Shown here: positions 50,794-59,608 of the stretch, one piece after another | How the letters are laid out: each line of letters begins with the position of its first letter | Numbering within the stretch: position 1 is the stretch's first letter | NCBI RefSeq assembly: GCF_010731775.1 | Contig: NZ_AP022590.1 | Location: 5,146,001-5,210,000 of the forward strand | DNA: 64,000 nucleotides | Direction of reading: 5' to 3' | Origin: Mycobacterium mantenii | GTDB lineage: Bacteria > Actinomycetota > Actinomycetes > Mycobacteriales > Mycobacteriaceae | Notes under the pieces: generated by a model | What the model was told of the DNA's origin: nothing | The model's database searches: none | The model's input: only the letters and a program-made list of their open reading frames with translations | Program-made: the position numbers and the translations under genes

Positions 50794-50815
50794 AAACTAG
50801 AACGCGTTCTAGTTT
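50794..50815. promoter_or_regulatory. Orphan KstR operator 1 (22-base perfect palindrome)
   Basis: The core TAGAACGCGTTCTA (50798-50811) fits the KstR motif perfectly, and the dyad extends to 22 bases without mismatch, longer than any other site in the window. It lies 15 bases after the LLM stop, where no intact gene starts in either direction. Confidence 0.85.
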
Positions 50816-50827
50816 TCTTGCCAGGGG

Positions 50828-50845
50828 TCTAGAACGCGTTCTAGA
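50828..50845. promoter_or_regulatory. Orphan KstR operator 2 (18-base perfect palindrome)
   Basis: Core TAGAACGCGTTCTA (50830-50843) within an 18-base perfect palindrome. Centre-to-centre distance from operator 1 is 32 bases, about three helical turns, so both could be bound on the same face. An ATG follows at 50854 but opens only a frame antisense to the next gene. Confidence 0.85.
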
Positions 50846-50865
50846 TTGTCCGGATGACCCGCCCG

Positions 50866-50900
50866 ACGACGATGCAGAGCGCGCGGCGCGAGAAGGAGCA
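50866..50900 (+). repeat. MIRU-like element after the orphan KstR sites
   Basis: GACGATGCAGAGCGCGCGGC followed by GCGAGAAGGAGCA, a shortened variant of the elements at 38909 and 46353. Elsewhere such elements end at a start codon; here no plus-strand gene follows, which fits loss of a gene. Confidence 0.5.
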
Positions 50901-50928
50901 GCCGGGCACTCGGCACCGGCCCGGCCGG

Positions 50929-51651
50929 TCAGCCGAGCGGGTGGGCGTCGCCGAATGTCATCTCGACGTGGCCGACAGATCCAGAGACCATCGCCCGCTT
51001 CGGCAGGCCCAGCGACGCGAGCTCTTTGGCGTAGGCGTGATCGCCCAGTCGCAACGTCGCCCCGCCGAGCTGACCGCGCAGCCCGCGCACCCGCATCTCC
51101 CAGGGCACTTCCCGGGTGGTGCCGTCGGCAAAGGTGTAGGTATTCAGAACCTGCGGCCGGGACGTGAACATCGAGGGCACCGGCAATCCGCGGGCGAAGT
51201 CGATGCCGGCGATGTGCGCGCCGTCGGCGCTGACGTCGAATCCGAATCGGCCGCGCTCGCGAACGGTGAAGTCCGCCATGATCTTCGGGAATCCCCAGAT
51301 CGACCGTCCGGCCTCCAGGGTGAAGCTCTGGTCGACGGGCAGATGATGGATGAACGCGGCCGCATCACCGAGTGCCCGCCAGCCGCGCGCCGTCGAGCCG
51401 GGCGGGTTGACCATGACGCAGGTGCCGAATTCGTTGTACTGCCCCAAATCGCCGTCGATATAGCGCGCCAGCATCAGGTTCACCACCGCCCGGCCGGGGC
51501 GGTGCCGGCAGACTTCCAGGCCGCTGTAGTCGATAAGGCGTTGTGCGGCTTGCGCATCCACCGAAAACATCGCGGTGTGCACCTCGGCTTTTCGTATCCG
51601 CACCGGCATGGTGAGGACTGTCCCCGCAACTACGTGTTGTGACTCAGGCAT
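50929..51651 (-). CDS. Acetoacetate-decarboxylase-like protein, Rv3519-like
   Basis: 240 residues from ATG 51651 (the frame is open to 51960 but overlaps cyp142). Features of the acetoacetate decarboxylase fold: 'YNEFGTCVMVNPPGSTARGW', 'HLPVDQSFTLEAGRSIWGFP' and 'KIMADFTVRERGRFGF'. In true decarboxylases a Lys pair is catalytic; 'GFPKIMAD' offers one Lys in the right kind of loop. Function in sterol catabolism unknown. Divergent from cyp142 with a degenerate KstR-like site between. Confidence 0.88.
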   Translation of the reverse strand: MPESQHVVAGTVLTMPVRIRKAEVHTAMFSVDAQAAQRLIDYSGLEVCRHRPGRAVVNLMLARYIDGDLGQYNEFGTCVMVNPPGSTARGWRALGDAAAFIHHLPVDQSFTLEAGRSIWGFPKIMADFTVRERGRFGFDVSADGAHIAGIDFARGLPVPSMFTSRPQVLNTYTFADGTTREVPWEMRVRGLRGQLGGATLRLGDHAYAKELASLGLPKRAMVSGSVGHVEMTFGDAHPLG

Positions 51652-51660
51652 GCCGGTTAC

Positions 51661-51674
51661 TGTAATCCGTTCGT
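51661..51674. promoter_or_regulatory. Degenerate KstR-like site between Rv3519-like gene and cyp142
   Basis: TGTAATCCGTTCGT matches TNNAACNNGTTNNA except at two of its eight fixed positions. It lies 10 bases from the minus-strand ATG and 20 from cyp142. It may be a weak operator or chance. Confidence 0.35.
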
Positions 51675-51693
51675 CAACATATGGAGGCTGTAG

Positions 51694-52917
51694 ATGACTT
51701 CGACCATCCCGGAAGCGATCTCGAACATCGACCTGACCGACGGCAACTTCTACGCCGACCGTCACACGTCGCGCGAGGCCTATCGCTGGATGCGGGCCAA
51801 CCAGCCGGTGTTTCGTGATCGCAATGGATTGGCCGGTGCCACCACCTATCAAGCCATCCTCGACGCCGAGCGCAATCCGGAACTGTTCTCCAGCACGGGC
51901 GGCATCCGTCCCGATCAGCCCGGCATGCCCTACATGATCGACATGGACGATCCGGCACACCTGGTGCGGCGCAAGCTGGTCAACGCCGGCTTCACCCGCA
52001 AGCGGGTGAAGGAGAAGGAACCGTCCATCGCCAAGCTGTGCGACACCCTGATCGACGCGGTATGTGAGCGCGGCGAGTGTGACTTCGTTCGCGACATCGC
52101 CGCCCCGCTACCGATGGCGGTGATCGGCGACATGCTGGGCGTGCTGCCCCAGGAACGCGGCATGCTGCTGAAGTGGTCCGACGACCTGGTGTGCGGGCTG
52201 AGCTCGCACATCGACCCGGAATCGGAGGTCGCCCAGAGCGTGATGAACGCTTTCGCCGCCTACACCGCGTTCACCATGGACATCATCACCAAGCGGCGAG
52301 CCGAGCCCACCGACGACCTGTTCTCCATCCTGGTGAACGCCGAGGTCGAGGGGCAGCGGATGTCCGATGACGAGATCGTCATGGAGACGCTGCTCATCCT
52401 CATCGGCGGCGACGAAACCACGAGGCACACGCTGAGCGGGGGTACCGAGCAGCTGGTGCGCCACCGCGACCAGTGGGATGCCCTGGTGCGCGACCCCTCG
52501 TTGCTGCCTGGCGCCATCGAGGAGATGCTGCGCTGGACCTCGCCGGTGAAGAACATGTGCCGAATCTTGACCGCCGACACCGAATTCCACGGCACCTCGC
52601 TGCGTGAGGGCGAGAAGATCATGCTGCTGTTCGAGTCGGGCAACTTCGACGAGTCGGTGTTCGATGAGCCGGACACGTTCGACATCCGACGTAACCCCAA
52701 CAGCCACATGGCTTTCGGCTTCGGGACGCATTTCTGCCTGGGGAACCAGCTCGCCCGGCTGGAGCTGTCGATGATGACCGAGCGGGTGCTCAAGCGGCTG
52801 CCGGATCTCCGGCTGGCCGAGGACGACTCGACCCTGCCGTTGCGCCCGGCGAACTTCGTCAGCGGCCTGGAAGCAATGCCGGTGGTGTTCACCCCGAGCG
52901 CCCCGCTGCTCGGCTGA
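51694..52917 (+). CDS. cyp142: CYP142, cholesterol side-chain (C26/C27) monooxygenase
   Basis: 407-residue P450 (Rv3518c-like), functionally redundant with CYP125 in side-chain C26/27 oxidation. I-helix 'LLILIGGDETTRHTLSGG', heme loop 'AFGFGTHFCLGNQLARLE' with Cys ligand. ATG follows TGGAGG. Convergent with echA19 across a 58-base inverted repeat. Confidence 0.96.
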   Translation: MTSTIPEAISNIDLTDGNFYADRHTSREAYRWMRANQPVFRDRNGLAGATTYQAILDAERNPELFSSTGGIRPDQPGMPYMIDMDDPAHLVRRKLVNAGFTRKRVKEKEPSIAKLCDTLIDAVCERGECDFVRDIAAPLPMAVIGDMLGVLPQERGMLLKWSDDLVCGLSSHIDPESEVAQSVMNAFAAYTAFTMDIITKRRAEPTDDLFSILVNAEVEGQRMSDDEIVMETLLILIGGDETTRHTLSGGTEQLVRHRDQWDALVRDPSLLPGAIEEMLRWTSPVKNMCRILTADTEFHGTSLREGEKIMLLFESGNFDESVFDEPDTFDIRRNPNSHMAFGFGTHFCLGNQLARLELSMMTERVLKRLPDLRLAEDDSTLPLRPANFVSGLEAMPVVFTPSAPLLG

Positions 52918-52957
52918 TTCGTGCGCCCGGGCGTGAGCGTTGTTGCGCCTCCCGTTC

Positions 52958-53015
52958 GCGAGCGTAAGCCCACTGCGGAAAATCGCGGAAGATTTCGCAG
53001 TGGGCTTACGCTCGC
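52958..53015. terminator. 58-base inverted repeat between convergent cyp142 and echA19
   Basis: Perfect 20-base arms (52958-52977 and 52996-53015; left arm GCGAGCGTAAGCCCACTGCG) around an 18-base centre whose ends GAAAATC and GATTTC can pair partly as well. No T run on either side. Placement between two convergent stops suggests a bidirectional terminator; its GCGAGCGT ends echo the CGAGCGTG ends of the palindromes at 33490. Confidence 0.75.
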
Positions 53016-53027
53016 CGAAATGACGCC

Positions 53028-53861
53028 CTAGCGGTTCTTGAAGTTGGGCTTGCGCTTCTCGGCGAACGCGCGGGGGCCTTCCTTGGAGTCCTCGGAGAGG
53101 AACACCGGGATGCCGTTGGCGGTGTCGGGCCTGAAGGCCTCTTCCTCGTGCATGCCCTCGGTCTCGCGGATCGTCTTGAGGATCGCCTGCACGGCCAACG
53201 GCCCGTTGTTCTCGATGACCTCCGCGATCTCGAGCGCCTTGGTCAGCGCCTGCCCGTCGGGAACGACGTGGCCGATCAGGCCGATCTCCTTGGCTTCGGC
53301 GGCGGTGATGTGCCGTCCGGTCAGCAGCAGGTCGCAGGCCACGGTGTAGGGGATCTGGCGCACCAGCCGGACGGCGGATCCGCCCATCGGGTACAGGCTC
53401 CACTTGGCCTCGGAGATGCCGAATTTGGCGCTCTCGCCGGCGACCCGGATATCGGTGCCCTGCAGGATCTCGGTGCCCCCGGCGATGGCCGGGCCCTCGA
53501 CGGCGGCGATCAGCGGCTTTTTGAGCCGGCGGCCCTTGAGCAAGGCATCGATTCGCGACGGGTCGTAGCTGCCGTCCTTGAAGGACTCACCCGGCGGCTT
53601 CTGGGTTGCTGCCTTGAGGTCCATGCCCGCGCAGAAGTAGCCACCGGCACCGGTCAGGATGCAGCAGCGGATGTCGTCGTCGTTGTCGACGCGGTCCCAG
53701 GCATGGACCATGATTTCCATCATTTCCGTGCTCAACGCGTTGCGGCGGTGCGGCCGGTTCATGGTCACGATGAGAGTGTGACCACGCTGTTCGATCAGCG
53801 CGTCGGGTCCGGTTTCCCCGTTTCCTGTGTTTGCTGGGGTTCCGGCATTCTCCACGGTCAC
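53028..53861 (-). CDS. echA19: EchA19, enoyl-CoA hydratase of side-chain degradation
   Basis: 277 residues from GTG 53861 ([11 protein letters not shown]), preceded by AAAGGCGG; GTG 53855 is also possible, and the open frame up to 53969 crosses the KstR site. Crotonase motifs: '[16 protein letters not shown]' (first oxyanion-hole NH and FCAGxD) and '[20 protein letters not shown]' with catalytic-type Glu. Hydrates C24 enoyl sterol CoA thioesters. Divergent from fadD19. Confidence 0.94.
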   Translation of the reverse strand: MTVENAGTPANTGNGETGPDALIEQRGHTLIVTMNRPHRRNALSTEMMEIMVHAWDRVDNDDDIRCCILTGAGGYFCAGMDLKAATQKPPGESFKDGSYDPSRIDALLKGRRLKKPLIAAVEGPAIAGGTEILQGTDIRVAGESAKFGISEAKWSLYPMGGSAVRLVRQIPYTVACDLLLTGRHITAAEAKEIGLIGHVVPDGQALTKALEIAEVIENNGPLAVQAILKTIRETEGMHEEEAFRPDTANGIPVFLSEDSKEGPRAFAEKRKPNFKNR

Positions 53862-53906
53862 GGCTACCGCCTTTCCCTCGACAATGGGCACGAGCTTGCC
53901 TCGAAA

Positions 53907-53920
53907 TGTAACACGTTCTA
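53907..53920. promoter_or_regulatory. KstR operator between echA19 and fadD19
   Basis: TGTAACACGTTCTA fits the KstR motif. It ends 5 bases before the first possible fadD19 GTG (53926). TAATTT (53919-53924) could serve as a -10 box 7 bases before GTG 53932. Confidence 0.9.
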
Positions 53921-53925
53921 ATTTG

Positions 53926-55587
53926 GTGGCCGTGGCCTTGAATATTGCCGACCTTGCAGAGCACGCCATCGACGCTGTGCCCGATCGTGTCGCCCTGATC
54001 TGCGGCGACGAGAAGCTGACCTATGCCCAGCTAGAGGAGAAGGCCAACCGCCTGGCTCACTACCTGATCGAGCAGGGGGTGAAAAAGGACGACAAGGTCG
54101 GGCTGTACTGCCGCAATCGCATCGAGATCGTCATCGCGATGCTCGGCATCATCAAGGCGGGCGCCATCCTGGTGAACGTCAACTACCGCTACGTCGAGGG
54201 CGAGCTGCGCTACCTGTTCGACAACTCCGACATGGTCGCGCTGGTCCACGAGCGCCAGTACTCCGACCGGGTGGCCAACGTGCTGCCCGAGACCCCCAAC
54301 GTCAAGACGATCCTGGTCGTCGAGGACGGCAGCGACAACGACTTCCAGCGCTACGGCGGCGTCGAGTTCTACTCGGCGATCGCGAACAGCTCACCCGAAC
54401 GCGACTTCGGCGAGCGCAGCGCCGACGACATCTACCTGCTGTACACCGGCGGCACCACCGGGTTCCCGAAGGGCGTGATGTGGCGCCACGAGGACATCTA
54501 CCGGGTGCTGTTCGGCGGAACCGACTTCGCCACAGGCGAATTCGTCAAGGACGAGCATGACCTGGCCAAGGCCGCCGCGGAGAACCCGCCGATGGTCCGC
54601 CACCCGATTCCGCCGATGATCCACGGCGCCACCCAGTCGGCCACCTGGATGTCGATCTTCTCGGGCCAAACCACCGTGCTGGCACCGGAATTCAACGCCG
54701 ACGAGGTGTGGCGCACGATTCACGAGCACAAGGTGAACCTGCTGTTCTTCACCGGCGACGCGATGGCGCGGCCGCTGCTGGACGCGCTGCTGGCAGCGCA
54801 GGAAGGCGCGGAAGGGAAAGAGGCGTACGACCTGTCGTCGCTGTTCCTGCTCGCCTCTACCGCGGCGCTGTTCTCGCCGAGCATCAAGGAGAAGTTTCTC
54901 GAGTTGCTGCCCAACCGGGTGATCACCGACTCCATCGGCTCCTCGGAGACCGGATTCGGGGGCACCAGCATCGTCGCCAAGGACGCGGCGCACAGCGGCG
55001 GCCCGCGCGTGACCATCGACCACCGCACCGTCGTCCTCGACGAGGACGGCAACGAGGTCAAGCCCGGCTCCGGGGTGCGCGGCTTCATCGCGAAGAAGGG
55101 CAACATCCCGGTCGGCTACTACAAGGACGAGAAGAAGACCGCCGAGACGTTCAAGACCATCAACGGCGTGCGCTACGCCATCCCCGGTGACTACGCGACG
55201 GTCGAGGAGGACGGCACTGTCACGATGCTGGGCCGTGGCTCGGTATCGATCAACAGCGGCGGCGAGAAGATCTACCCCGAGGAGGTCGAGGCCGCGCTCA
55301 AGGGTCATCCCGACGTCTTCGACGCCCTGGTGGTCGGTGTGCCCGACGCCCGGTACGGGCAGCACGTCGCCGCCGTCGTGCAGCCCCGCCCGGGAACCCG
55401 CCCCGCGCTGTCGGAGCTGGACAGCTTCGTGCGCTCCGAGATCGCGGGATACAAGGTGCCGCGCAGCCTGTGGTTGGTCGACGAAGTGAAGCGGTCGCCC
55501 GCGGGTAAGCCCGACTACCGCTGGGCCAAGGAGCAGACCGAGGCCCGCCCGGCCGACGACGTGCACGCCGCGCACGCGACCGCCTGA
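53926..55587 (+). CDS. fadD19: FadD19, steroid C24/C26 acyl-CoA ligase
   Basis: 553-residue long-chain/steroid acyl-CoA synthetase. AMP-binding motif '[20 protein letters not shown]', '[16 protein letters not shown]', hinge '[20 protein letters not shown]' and C-terminal catalytic Lys in '[16 protein letters not shown]'. I chose GTG 53926 because it gives [14 protein letters not shown], the recalled Rv3515c N-terminus; GTG 53932 would suit a leaderless start. Everything upstream in the frame overlaps the operator. Confidence 0.96.
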   Translation: MAVALNIADLAEHAIDAVPDRVALICGDEKLTYAQLEEKANRLAHYLIEQGVKKDDKVGLYCRNRIEIVIAMLGIIKAGAILVNVNYRYVEGELRYLFDNSDMVALVHERQYSDRVANVLPETPNVKTILVVEDGSDNDFQRYGGVEFYSAIANSSPERDFGERSADDIYLLYTGGTTGFPKGVMWRHEDIYRVLFGGTDFATGEFVKDEHDLAKAAAENPPMVRHPIPPMIHGATQSATWMSIFSGQTTVLAPEFNADEVWRTIHEHKVNLLFFTGDAMARPLLDALLAAQEGAEGKEAYDLSSLFLLASTAALFSPSIKEKFLELLPNRVITDSIGSSETGFGGTSIVAKDAAHSGGPRVTIDHRTVVLDEDGNEVKPGSGVRGFIAKKGNIPVGYYKDEKKTAETFKTINGVRYAIPGDYATVEEDGTVTMLGRGSVSINSGGEKIYPEEVEAALKGHPDVFDALVVGVPDARYGQHVAAVVQPRPGTRPALSELDSFVRSEIAGYKVPRSLWLVDEVKRSPAGKPDYRWAKEQTEARPADDVHAAHATA

Positions 55588-55617
55588 TGCGTTTCCAGCG
55601 CTAGCCCCGCGCGCGGT

Positions 55618-56385
55618 GTGACCGACTTCGTCAAGCACCGTGCGGGCGTGCCCGCCGGTTTCTTCGCGGCCGAAGCCGCGGGGCTGCAATGGCTTTCCGC
55701 CGTCGACGGTGGTGTGCCGTGTGCGGAGGTCGTCTCCGTTGACGAGGCGGGCCTGACCCTGCGGCGCCTCGAATCGGTCGGCCCCACCCCCGAGGCGGCG
55801 CGCACGTTCGGCAGCCGACTGGCCGTCACGCACGACGCCGGCGCCCCGGCGTTCGGCGCGGGGCCGGACGGCTGGGACGGGCCCGGCTTTTTCGGGCCGC
55901 TGTCGCAGCCCTTGCCGATGTCGCTGCGCCGGCACCGGCGCTGGGGGGAGTTCTACGCCGAGGAACGGCTGGCCCCGATGGCCGATCTCGCGGCCCCGCG
56001 GCTCGATGCCGCCACGCGCGACGCCGTCGACTCCGTCGCGGCCCGTTGCCGCGCGGGCGATTTCGACGACGACGACCGGCCGGCGCGGCTGCACGGCGAT
56101 TTGTGGAGCGGGAACGTGATGTGGACGCCCGGCGGTGTGGTGCTGATCGACCCGGCCGCGCACGCCGGTCACCGCGAGACCGATCTGGCGATGCTCGCGC
56201 TGTTCGGTTGTCCGCACTACGACGCCGTGGTCGACGGCTACCAGCGGGTGCGGCCGCTACGACCCGGCTGGCGCGACCGTACCGCCCTGCATCAGCTCTT
56301 CCCGCTGCTGGCGCACGTCGTCCTGTTCGGCGGCGGATACGCGCAGCAGACGCACGACTGCGCCCGCGCCGCGCTGAGCAGCTGA
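55618..56385 (+). CDS. Fructosamine-kinase-family (FN3K-like) phosphotransferase
   Basis: 255 residues. Kinase-like fold signatures: catalytic loop 'PARLHGDLWSGNVMWTPGGV' (HGDLWSGN) and metal-binding 'LIDPAAHAGHRETDLAMLAL' (DPA...G.RE.DLAM), the hallmark of the fructosamine/ketosamine kinase family. The N-terminal lobe is short but has 'FFAAEAAGLQWLSA'. It would phosphorylate and so destabilise glycated amines. Not part of the sterol cluster in H37Rv; it follows fadD19 after 30 bases where H37Rv carries PE_PGRS genes. Confidence 0.88.
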   Translation: MTDFVKHRAGVPAGFFAAEAAGLQWLSAVDGGVPCAEVVSVDEAGLTLRRLESVGPTPEAARTFGSRLAVTHDAGAPAFGAGPDGWDGPGFFGPLSQPLPMSLRRHRRWGEFYAEERLAPMADLAAPRLDAATRDAVDSVAARCRAGDFDDDDRPARLHGDLWSGNVMWTPGGVVLIDPAAHAGHRETDLAMLALFGCPHYDAVVDGYQRVRPLRPGWRDRTALHQLFPLLAHVVLFGGGYAQQTHDCARAALSS

Positions 56386-56424
56386 TCTCGGCGGGCAGCC
56401 GGCCCCGGTCTAGAGTCGAATCGC

Positions 56425-57252
56425 ATGACGATCGATGTGTGGATGCAGCATCCGACTGCGCGGTTCTTGCGCAGCGACATGTTGGCATCCCTGCGGCGGT
56501 GGACGGGCAGGTCGATCCCCGATACCGACATCCCGATCGAGGCGACCCTGGCGTCGATGGACGCCGCAGGCGTCGAATTGGGTGTGCTCAGCGCCTGGTG
56601 CCGGCCCGGTGGCGACGACCTGGTCTCCAATGATGAGGTGGCGCAATGGGTTGCCGCACACCCGAACCGGCTGGCCGGCCTGGCCGCCGTCGACCTGGAC
56701 CGCCCGATGGAAGCCGTCCGGGAGCTGCGGCGCCGGATAGCCGACGGAGGATTCGTCGGCCTGCGGGTGGTGCCGTGGCTGTGGAACGCCCCGCCCACCG
56801 ATCGCCGCTACTATCCGCTGTTCGCGCAGTGCGTGGAATCCGGGGTGCCGTTCTGCACCCAGGTCGGTCATACCGGCCCGTTGCGCCCGTCGGAGACCGG
56901 CCGGCCGATTCCCTACATCGATCAGGTGGCGCTCGATTTCCCGGAGCTGGTGATCGTCTGCGGCCACGTCGGCTACCCGTGGACCGAAGAGATGGTCGCG
57001 GTGGCACGCAAGCATGAAAACGTCTACATCGACACCTCGGCGTACACGATCAAGCGGTTGCCGGAAGAACTCGTCAGATTCATGAAGACCGGTACCGGGC
57101 AGCGAAAGGTATTGTTCGGCACCAATTATCCGATGATCACCCACGAGCACGCGTTGGCGGGGCTGGACGAACTCGGGCTGTCCGAAGAGGCTCGCCGAGA
57201 TTTCCTGCGCGGCAACGCCGAGCGAGTTTTCCGACTGGAGGCAGTGCAGTGA
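56425..57252 (+). CDS. Amidohydrolase-family (ACMSD-like) protein, Rv3510c-like
   Basis: 275-residue TIM-barrel metal-dependent hydrolase of the amidohydrolase-2 type: 'GLRVVPWLWNAPPTDRRYYP', 'PFCTQVGHTGPLRPSETGRP' (metal His), 'LVIVCGHVGYPWTEEMVAVA' (His) and 'KVLFGTNYPMITHEHA' where Asp is common (Asn here). Overlaps ilvX (GTGA). Function unknown; the pairing with a ThDP enzyme suggests they act on one small keto or carboxylic substrate. Confidence 0.88.
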   Translation: MTIDVWMQHPTARFLRSDMLASLRRWTGRSIPDTDIPIEATLASMDAAGVELGVLSAWCRPGGDDLVSNDEVAQWVAAHPNRLAGLAAVDLDRPMEAVRELRRRIADGGFVGLRVVPWLWNAPPTDRRYYPLFAQCVESGVPFCTQVGHTGPLRPSETGRPIPYIDQVALDFPELVIVCGHVGYPWTEEMVAVARKHENVYIDTSAYTIKRLPEELVRFMKTGTGQRKVLFGTNYPMITHEHALAGLDELGLSEEARRDFLRGNAERVFRLEAVQ

Positions 57253-58799
57253 ACGGTGCCCAGGCCTTGATCAACACCCTGGTCGACGGCGGCGTCGACG
57301 TGTGTTTCGCCAACCCGGGCACGTCGGAAATGCACTTCGTCGCGGCGTTGGACACCGTCCCGCGGATGCGCGGCGTGCTGGCGTTGTTTGAGGGCGTCGC
57401 CACGGGCGCGGCCGACGGTTATGCCCGCATCGCCGATCGCCCGGCGGCCGTGCTGTTGCACCTGGGGCCCGGGCTGGGCAACGGCCTGGCTAACCTGCAC
57501 AACGCGCGCCGCGCGCGGGTGCCGATGGTGGTGGTCGTCGGCGACCACGCTACGTACCACAAAAAGTACGACGCCCCACTGGAATCCGACATCGACGCGC
57601 TCGCGGGCAGCGTCTCGGGATGGGTGCGGCGAACCAGCGACGCCTCCCAGGTTTCGGCCGATGCCGTCGAGGGCATCGCGGCCAGCCGATGGGGTTCGCA
57701 GATCTCGACACTGATCCTGCCCGCCGACGTCTCCTGGTCCGACGGCGCCCAGCTGTTCTCCAACCTCGAGGCACAACCGGCCGGTGCCGATCCGCTGCTG
57801 GCGCCCGAGGTACTCGAGGTGCTCCAGTCCGGGGAGCCGACCGTGATCATGGTGGGCGGCGACGCCACCCGTCGTGCCGGGCTGGCGGCGGCCACCCGCA
57901 TCGCGGCGGCGACGGGCGCGCGCGTGCTGTGCGAAACCTTCCCCACCCGGCTGGAGCGCGGCGCCGGCGTCCCCGCGGTCGACCGGCTCGCATATTTCGC
58001 CGAAGCCGCGACCGCCCAGTTGGACGGCGCCAAGCATCTGGTGCTGGCCGGCGCGAAGTCGCCGGTGTCGTTCTTCGCCTACCCCGGCATGCCCAGCGAC
58101 CTGGTACCGGCCGGCTGCGAGGTGCATGTGCTCGCCGAATACAGCGGTGCGGCAGACGCTTTGATCGCCCTGGCCGATCGGGTGGCGCCCGGCACCGAGG
58201 CGCCGGTGGCGGCCGCATCGCGTCCTGCGCTGCCGACGGGTGCGCTGACCTCCGCGTCGGCCGCAGACGTGATCGGGGCGCTGCTGCCCGAGGGGGCGAT
58301 CGTGGTCGACGAGTCGAACACCTCGGGTGTGCTGCTCGCCCAGGCAACCGCCGGGGCGCCGGCGCACGACTGGCTGACCCTGACCGGTGGGGCGATCGGC
58401 TACGGCATCCCGGCGGCCGTCGGCGCCGCGGTGGCCGCGCCGAATCGTCCGGTGCTGTGTCTGGAATCGGATGGTTCGGCGATGTACACGATTTCGGGAT
58501 TGTGGACCCAGGCGCGGGAGAACCTCAACGTGACCACCGTGCTGTACAACAACGGCGCCTACGACATCCTCCGGATTGAGCTGCAACGCGTCGGTGCCGG
58601 GTCGGCACCCGGCCCCGAAGCGCTCTCCCTGCTCGATTTATCCGATCCGGCAATGGATTTCGTAAAGATCAGCGAAGGCATGGGAGTGCCCGCCCGGCGC
58701 GTGACCACGGCCGAGGAACTGGCCGATGCGCTGCGCGCGGCGTTCGCCGAAGCCGGGCCGCATTTGATCGAAGCCATGGTGCCGTCAATAACGGGCTAG
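57249..58799 (+). CDS. ilvX: IlvX, ThDP-dependent enzyme annotated as acetolactate-synthase-like
   Basis: 516 residues. N-terminal ThDP Glu in 'GVLALFEGVATGAADGYARI', central FAD/DHS-type domain, C-terminal Mg-ThDP motif 'LESDGSAMYTISGLWTQARE' ending in NN ('VLYNNGAY'). The usual GDG reads SDG here. It resembles the benzoylformate-decarboxylase/acetolactate-synthase branch but lacks a regulatory subunit gene nearby, so true acetolactate synthesis is doubtful. Coupled to the amidohydrolase by GTGA; 15-base overlap at the 3' end with the convergent serine hydrolase. Confidence 0.9.
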   Translation: MNGAQALINTLVDGGVDVCFANPGTSEMHFVAALDTVPRMRGVLALFEGVATGAADGYARIADRPAAVLLHLGPGLGNGLANLHNARRARVPMVVVVGDHATYHKKYDAPLESDIDALAGSVSGWVRRTSDASQVSADAVEGIAASRWGSQISTLILPADVSWSDGAQLFSNLEAQPAGADPLLAPEVLEVLQSGEPTVIMVGGDATRRAGLAAATRIAAATGARVLCETFPTRLERGAGVPAVDRLAYFAEAATAQLDGAKHLVLAGAKSPVSFFAYPGMPSDLVPAGCEVHVLAEYSGAADALIALADRVAPGTEAPVAAASRPALPTGALTSASAADVIGALLPEGAIVVDESNTSGVLLAQATAGAPAHDWLTLTGGAIGYGIPAAVGAAVAAPNRPVLCLESDGSAMYTISGLWTQARENLNVTTVLYNNGAYDILRIELQRVGAGSAPGPEALSLLDLSDPAMDFVKISEGMGVPARRVTTAEELADALRAAFAEAGPHLIEAMVPSITG

Positions 58800-59498
58800 G
58801 GTCGGCAGCCGGTTCAGCAGCCAGTCCGTCAGCGTATTGATCACGTCGACGCCCGTTTCGAACGCGCCGTCGTCCGCATCCGCTGCCAGTGCCACACCCC
58901 ACTGCCCGGAGGGGGTGGGGACGATGCCGAATTGGCGGACCAGGTACTCGCCGCGCACGCCCGGCCCCCAACCACCCTTCGCGGCAAGGCCTTTGGCGGC
59001 CAGGCCCCACTGGTCACCGGCGACCAGCCGCTGCATCAGGTCAATCACTTCGACGGCGTCGGGGATTGTCGACAGCTCTGCGGCGAACCGTGCCTGGCGC
59101 TGCATGCTCCACTGGGTTTGACCGAAAGCGGTGAAACCACGGCGAAGCCGGCGTGACTCGACCACGGTCGCGGTGTCACCGCCCTCGGCCACCACGGCCT
59201 GAACCCGCCGCGCCGCGTTCACCGGCTCGCCCAGTTGCGACCACAACTGTTCGGACGCTCGGTTGTCGGATTCGGTGATGGCTTTCACGACCAGATCGCG
59301 TGCGCCCAGCCAATCGTTGCGCAACGCCGCTATCGCCAAGGGCACCTTGATCGTCGACCATGCCACGCCCGACCACCAGCTGCCCAGGGAGAACGTCCTG
59401 TCCGGCCGGGCGATCGCGACGCCGACGTTGGCCGGGACAGCGGCGGCAAGCTGGTCAAAGCTCGCTTCCAGCGCGAGTTCGAGAGGCCGTGCGGTCAT
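58785..59498 (-). CDS. Serine hydrolase of the class A beta-lactamase fold
   Basis: 237 residues without signal peptide. Motifs in order: S-x-x-K at Ser48-Lys51 ('WSTIKVPLAIAAL'), SDN at 77-79 ('AITESDNRASEQLW') and a KTG-like 'AKGGWGPG' near residue 190. No clear Omega-loop ExxLN is seen, so it is probably a peptidase/esterase-like relative and not an antibiotic-hydrolysing lactamase. Occupies the PE_PGRS53/54 location of H37Rv together with the next gene. Confidence 0.85.
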   Translation of the reverse strand: MTARPLELALEASFDQLAAAVPANVGVAIARPDRTFSLGSWWSGVAWSTIKVPLAIAALRNDWLGARDLVVKAITESDNRASEQLWSQLGEPVNAARRVQAVVAEGGDTATVVESRRLRRGFTAFGQTQWSMQRQARFAAELSTIPDAVEVIDLMQRLVAGDQWGLAAKGLAAKGGWGPGVRGEYLVRQFGIVPTPSGQWGVALAADADDGAFETGVDVINTLTDWLLNRLPTLARY

Positions 59499-59608
59499 GC
59501 GCCGGTCTCGCCGTCGGCGTGCGAGACGATGGCGCCGAAGTGGGCGACCGGCGCATCAACCATCGCGTCTCCTTGTGTTCGGGCAGCCAAAACGTGTGCC
59601 GGTCGAAA

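Noticed and set aside
50854..51642. 262-residue plus-strand frame after the orphan KstR sites
   Set aside because: Tempting because of the operators, but beyond residue 30 it is the antisense of the Rv3519-like gene, which has clear family motifs. I keep only the operators as a finding.
54391..56217. 608-residue minus-strand frame opposite fadD19
   Set aside because: Composition is that of an antisense shadow (Val/Arg/His/Gln-rich, no domain), and fadD19 is unmistakable on the other strand.
57126..58586. 486-residue minus-strand frame opposite ilvX
   Set aside because: Shadow frame; low-complexity Gly/Arg/His composition, and the ThDP motifs are on the plus strand.
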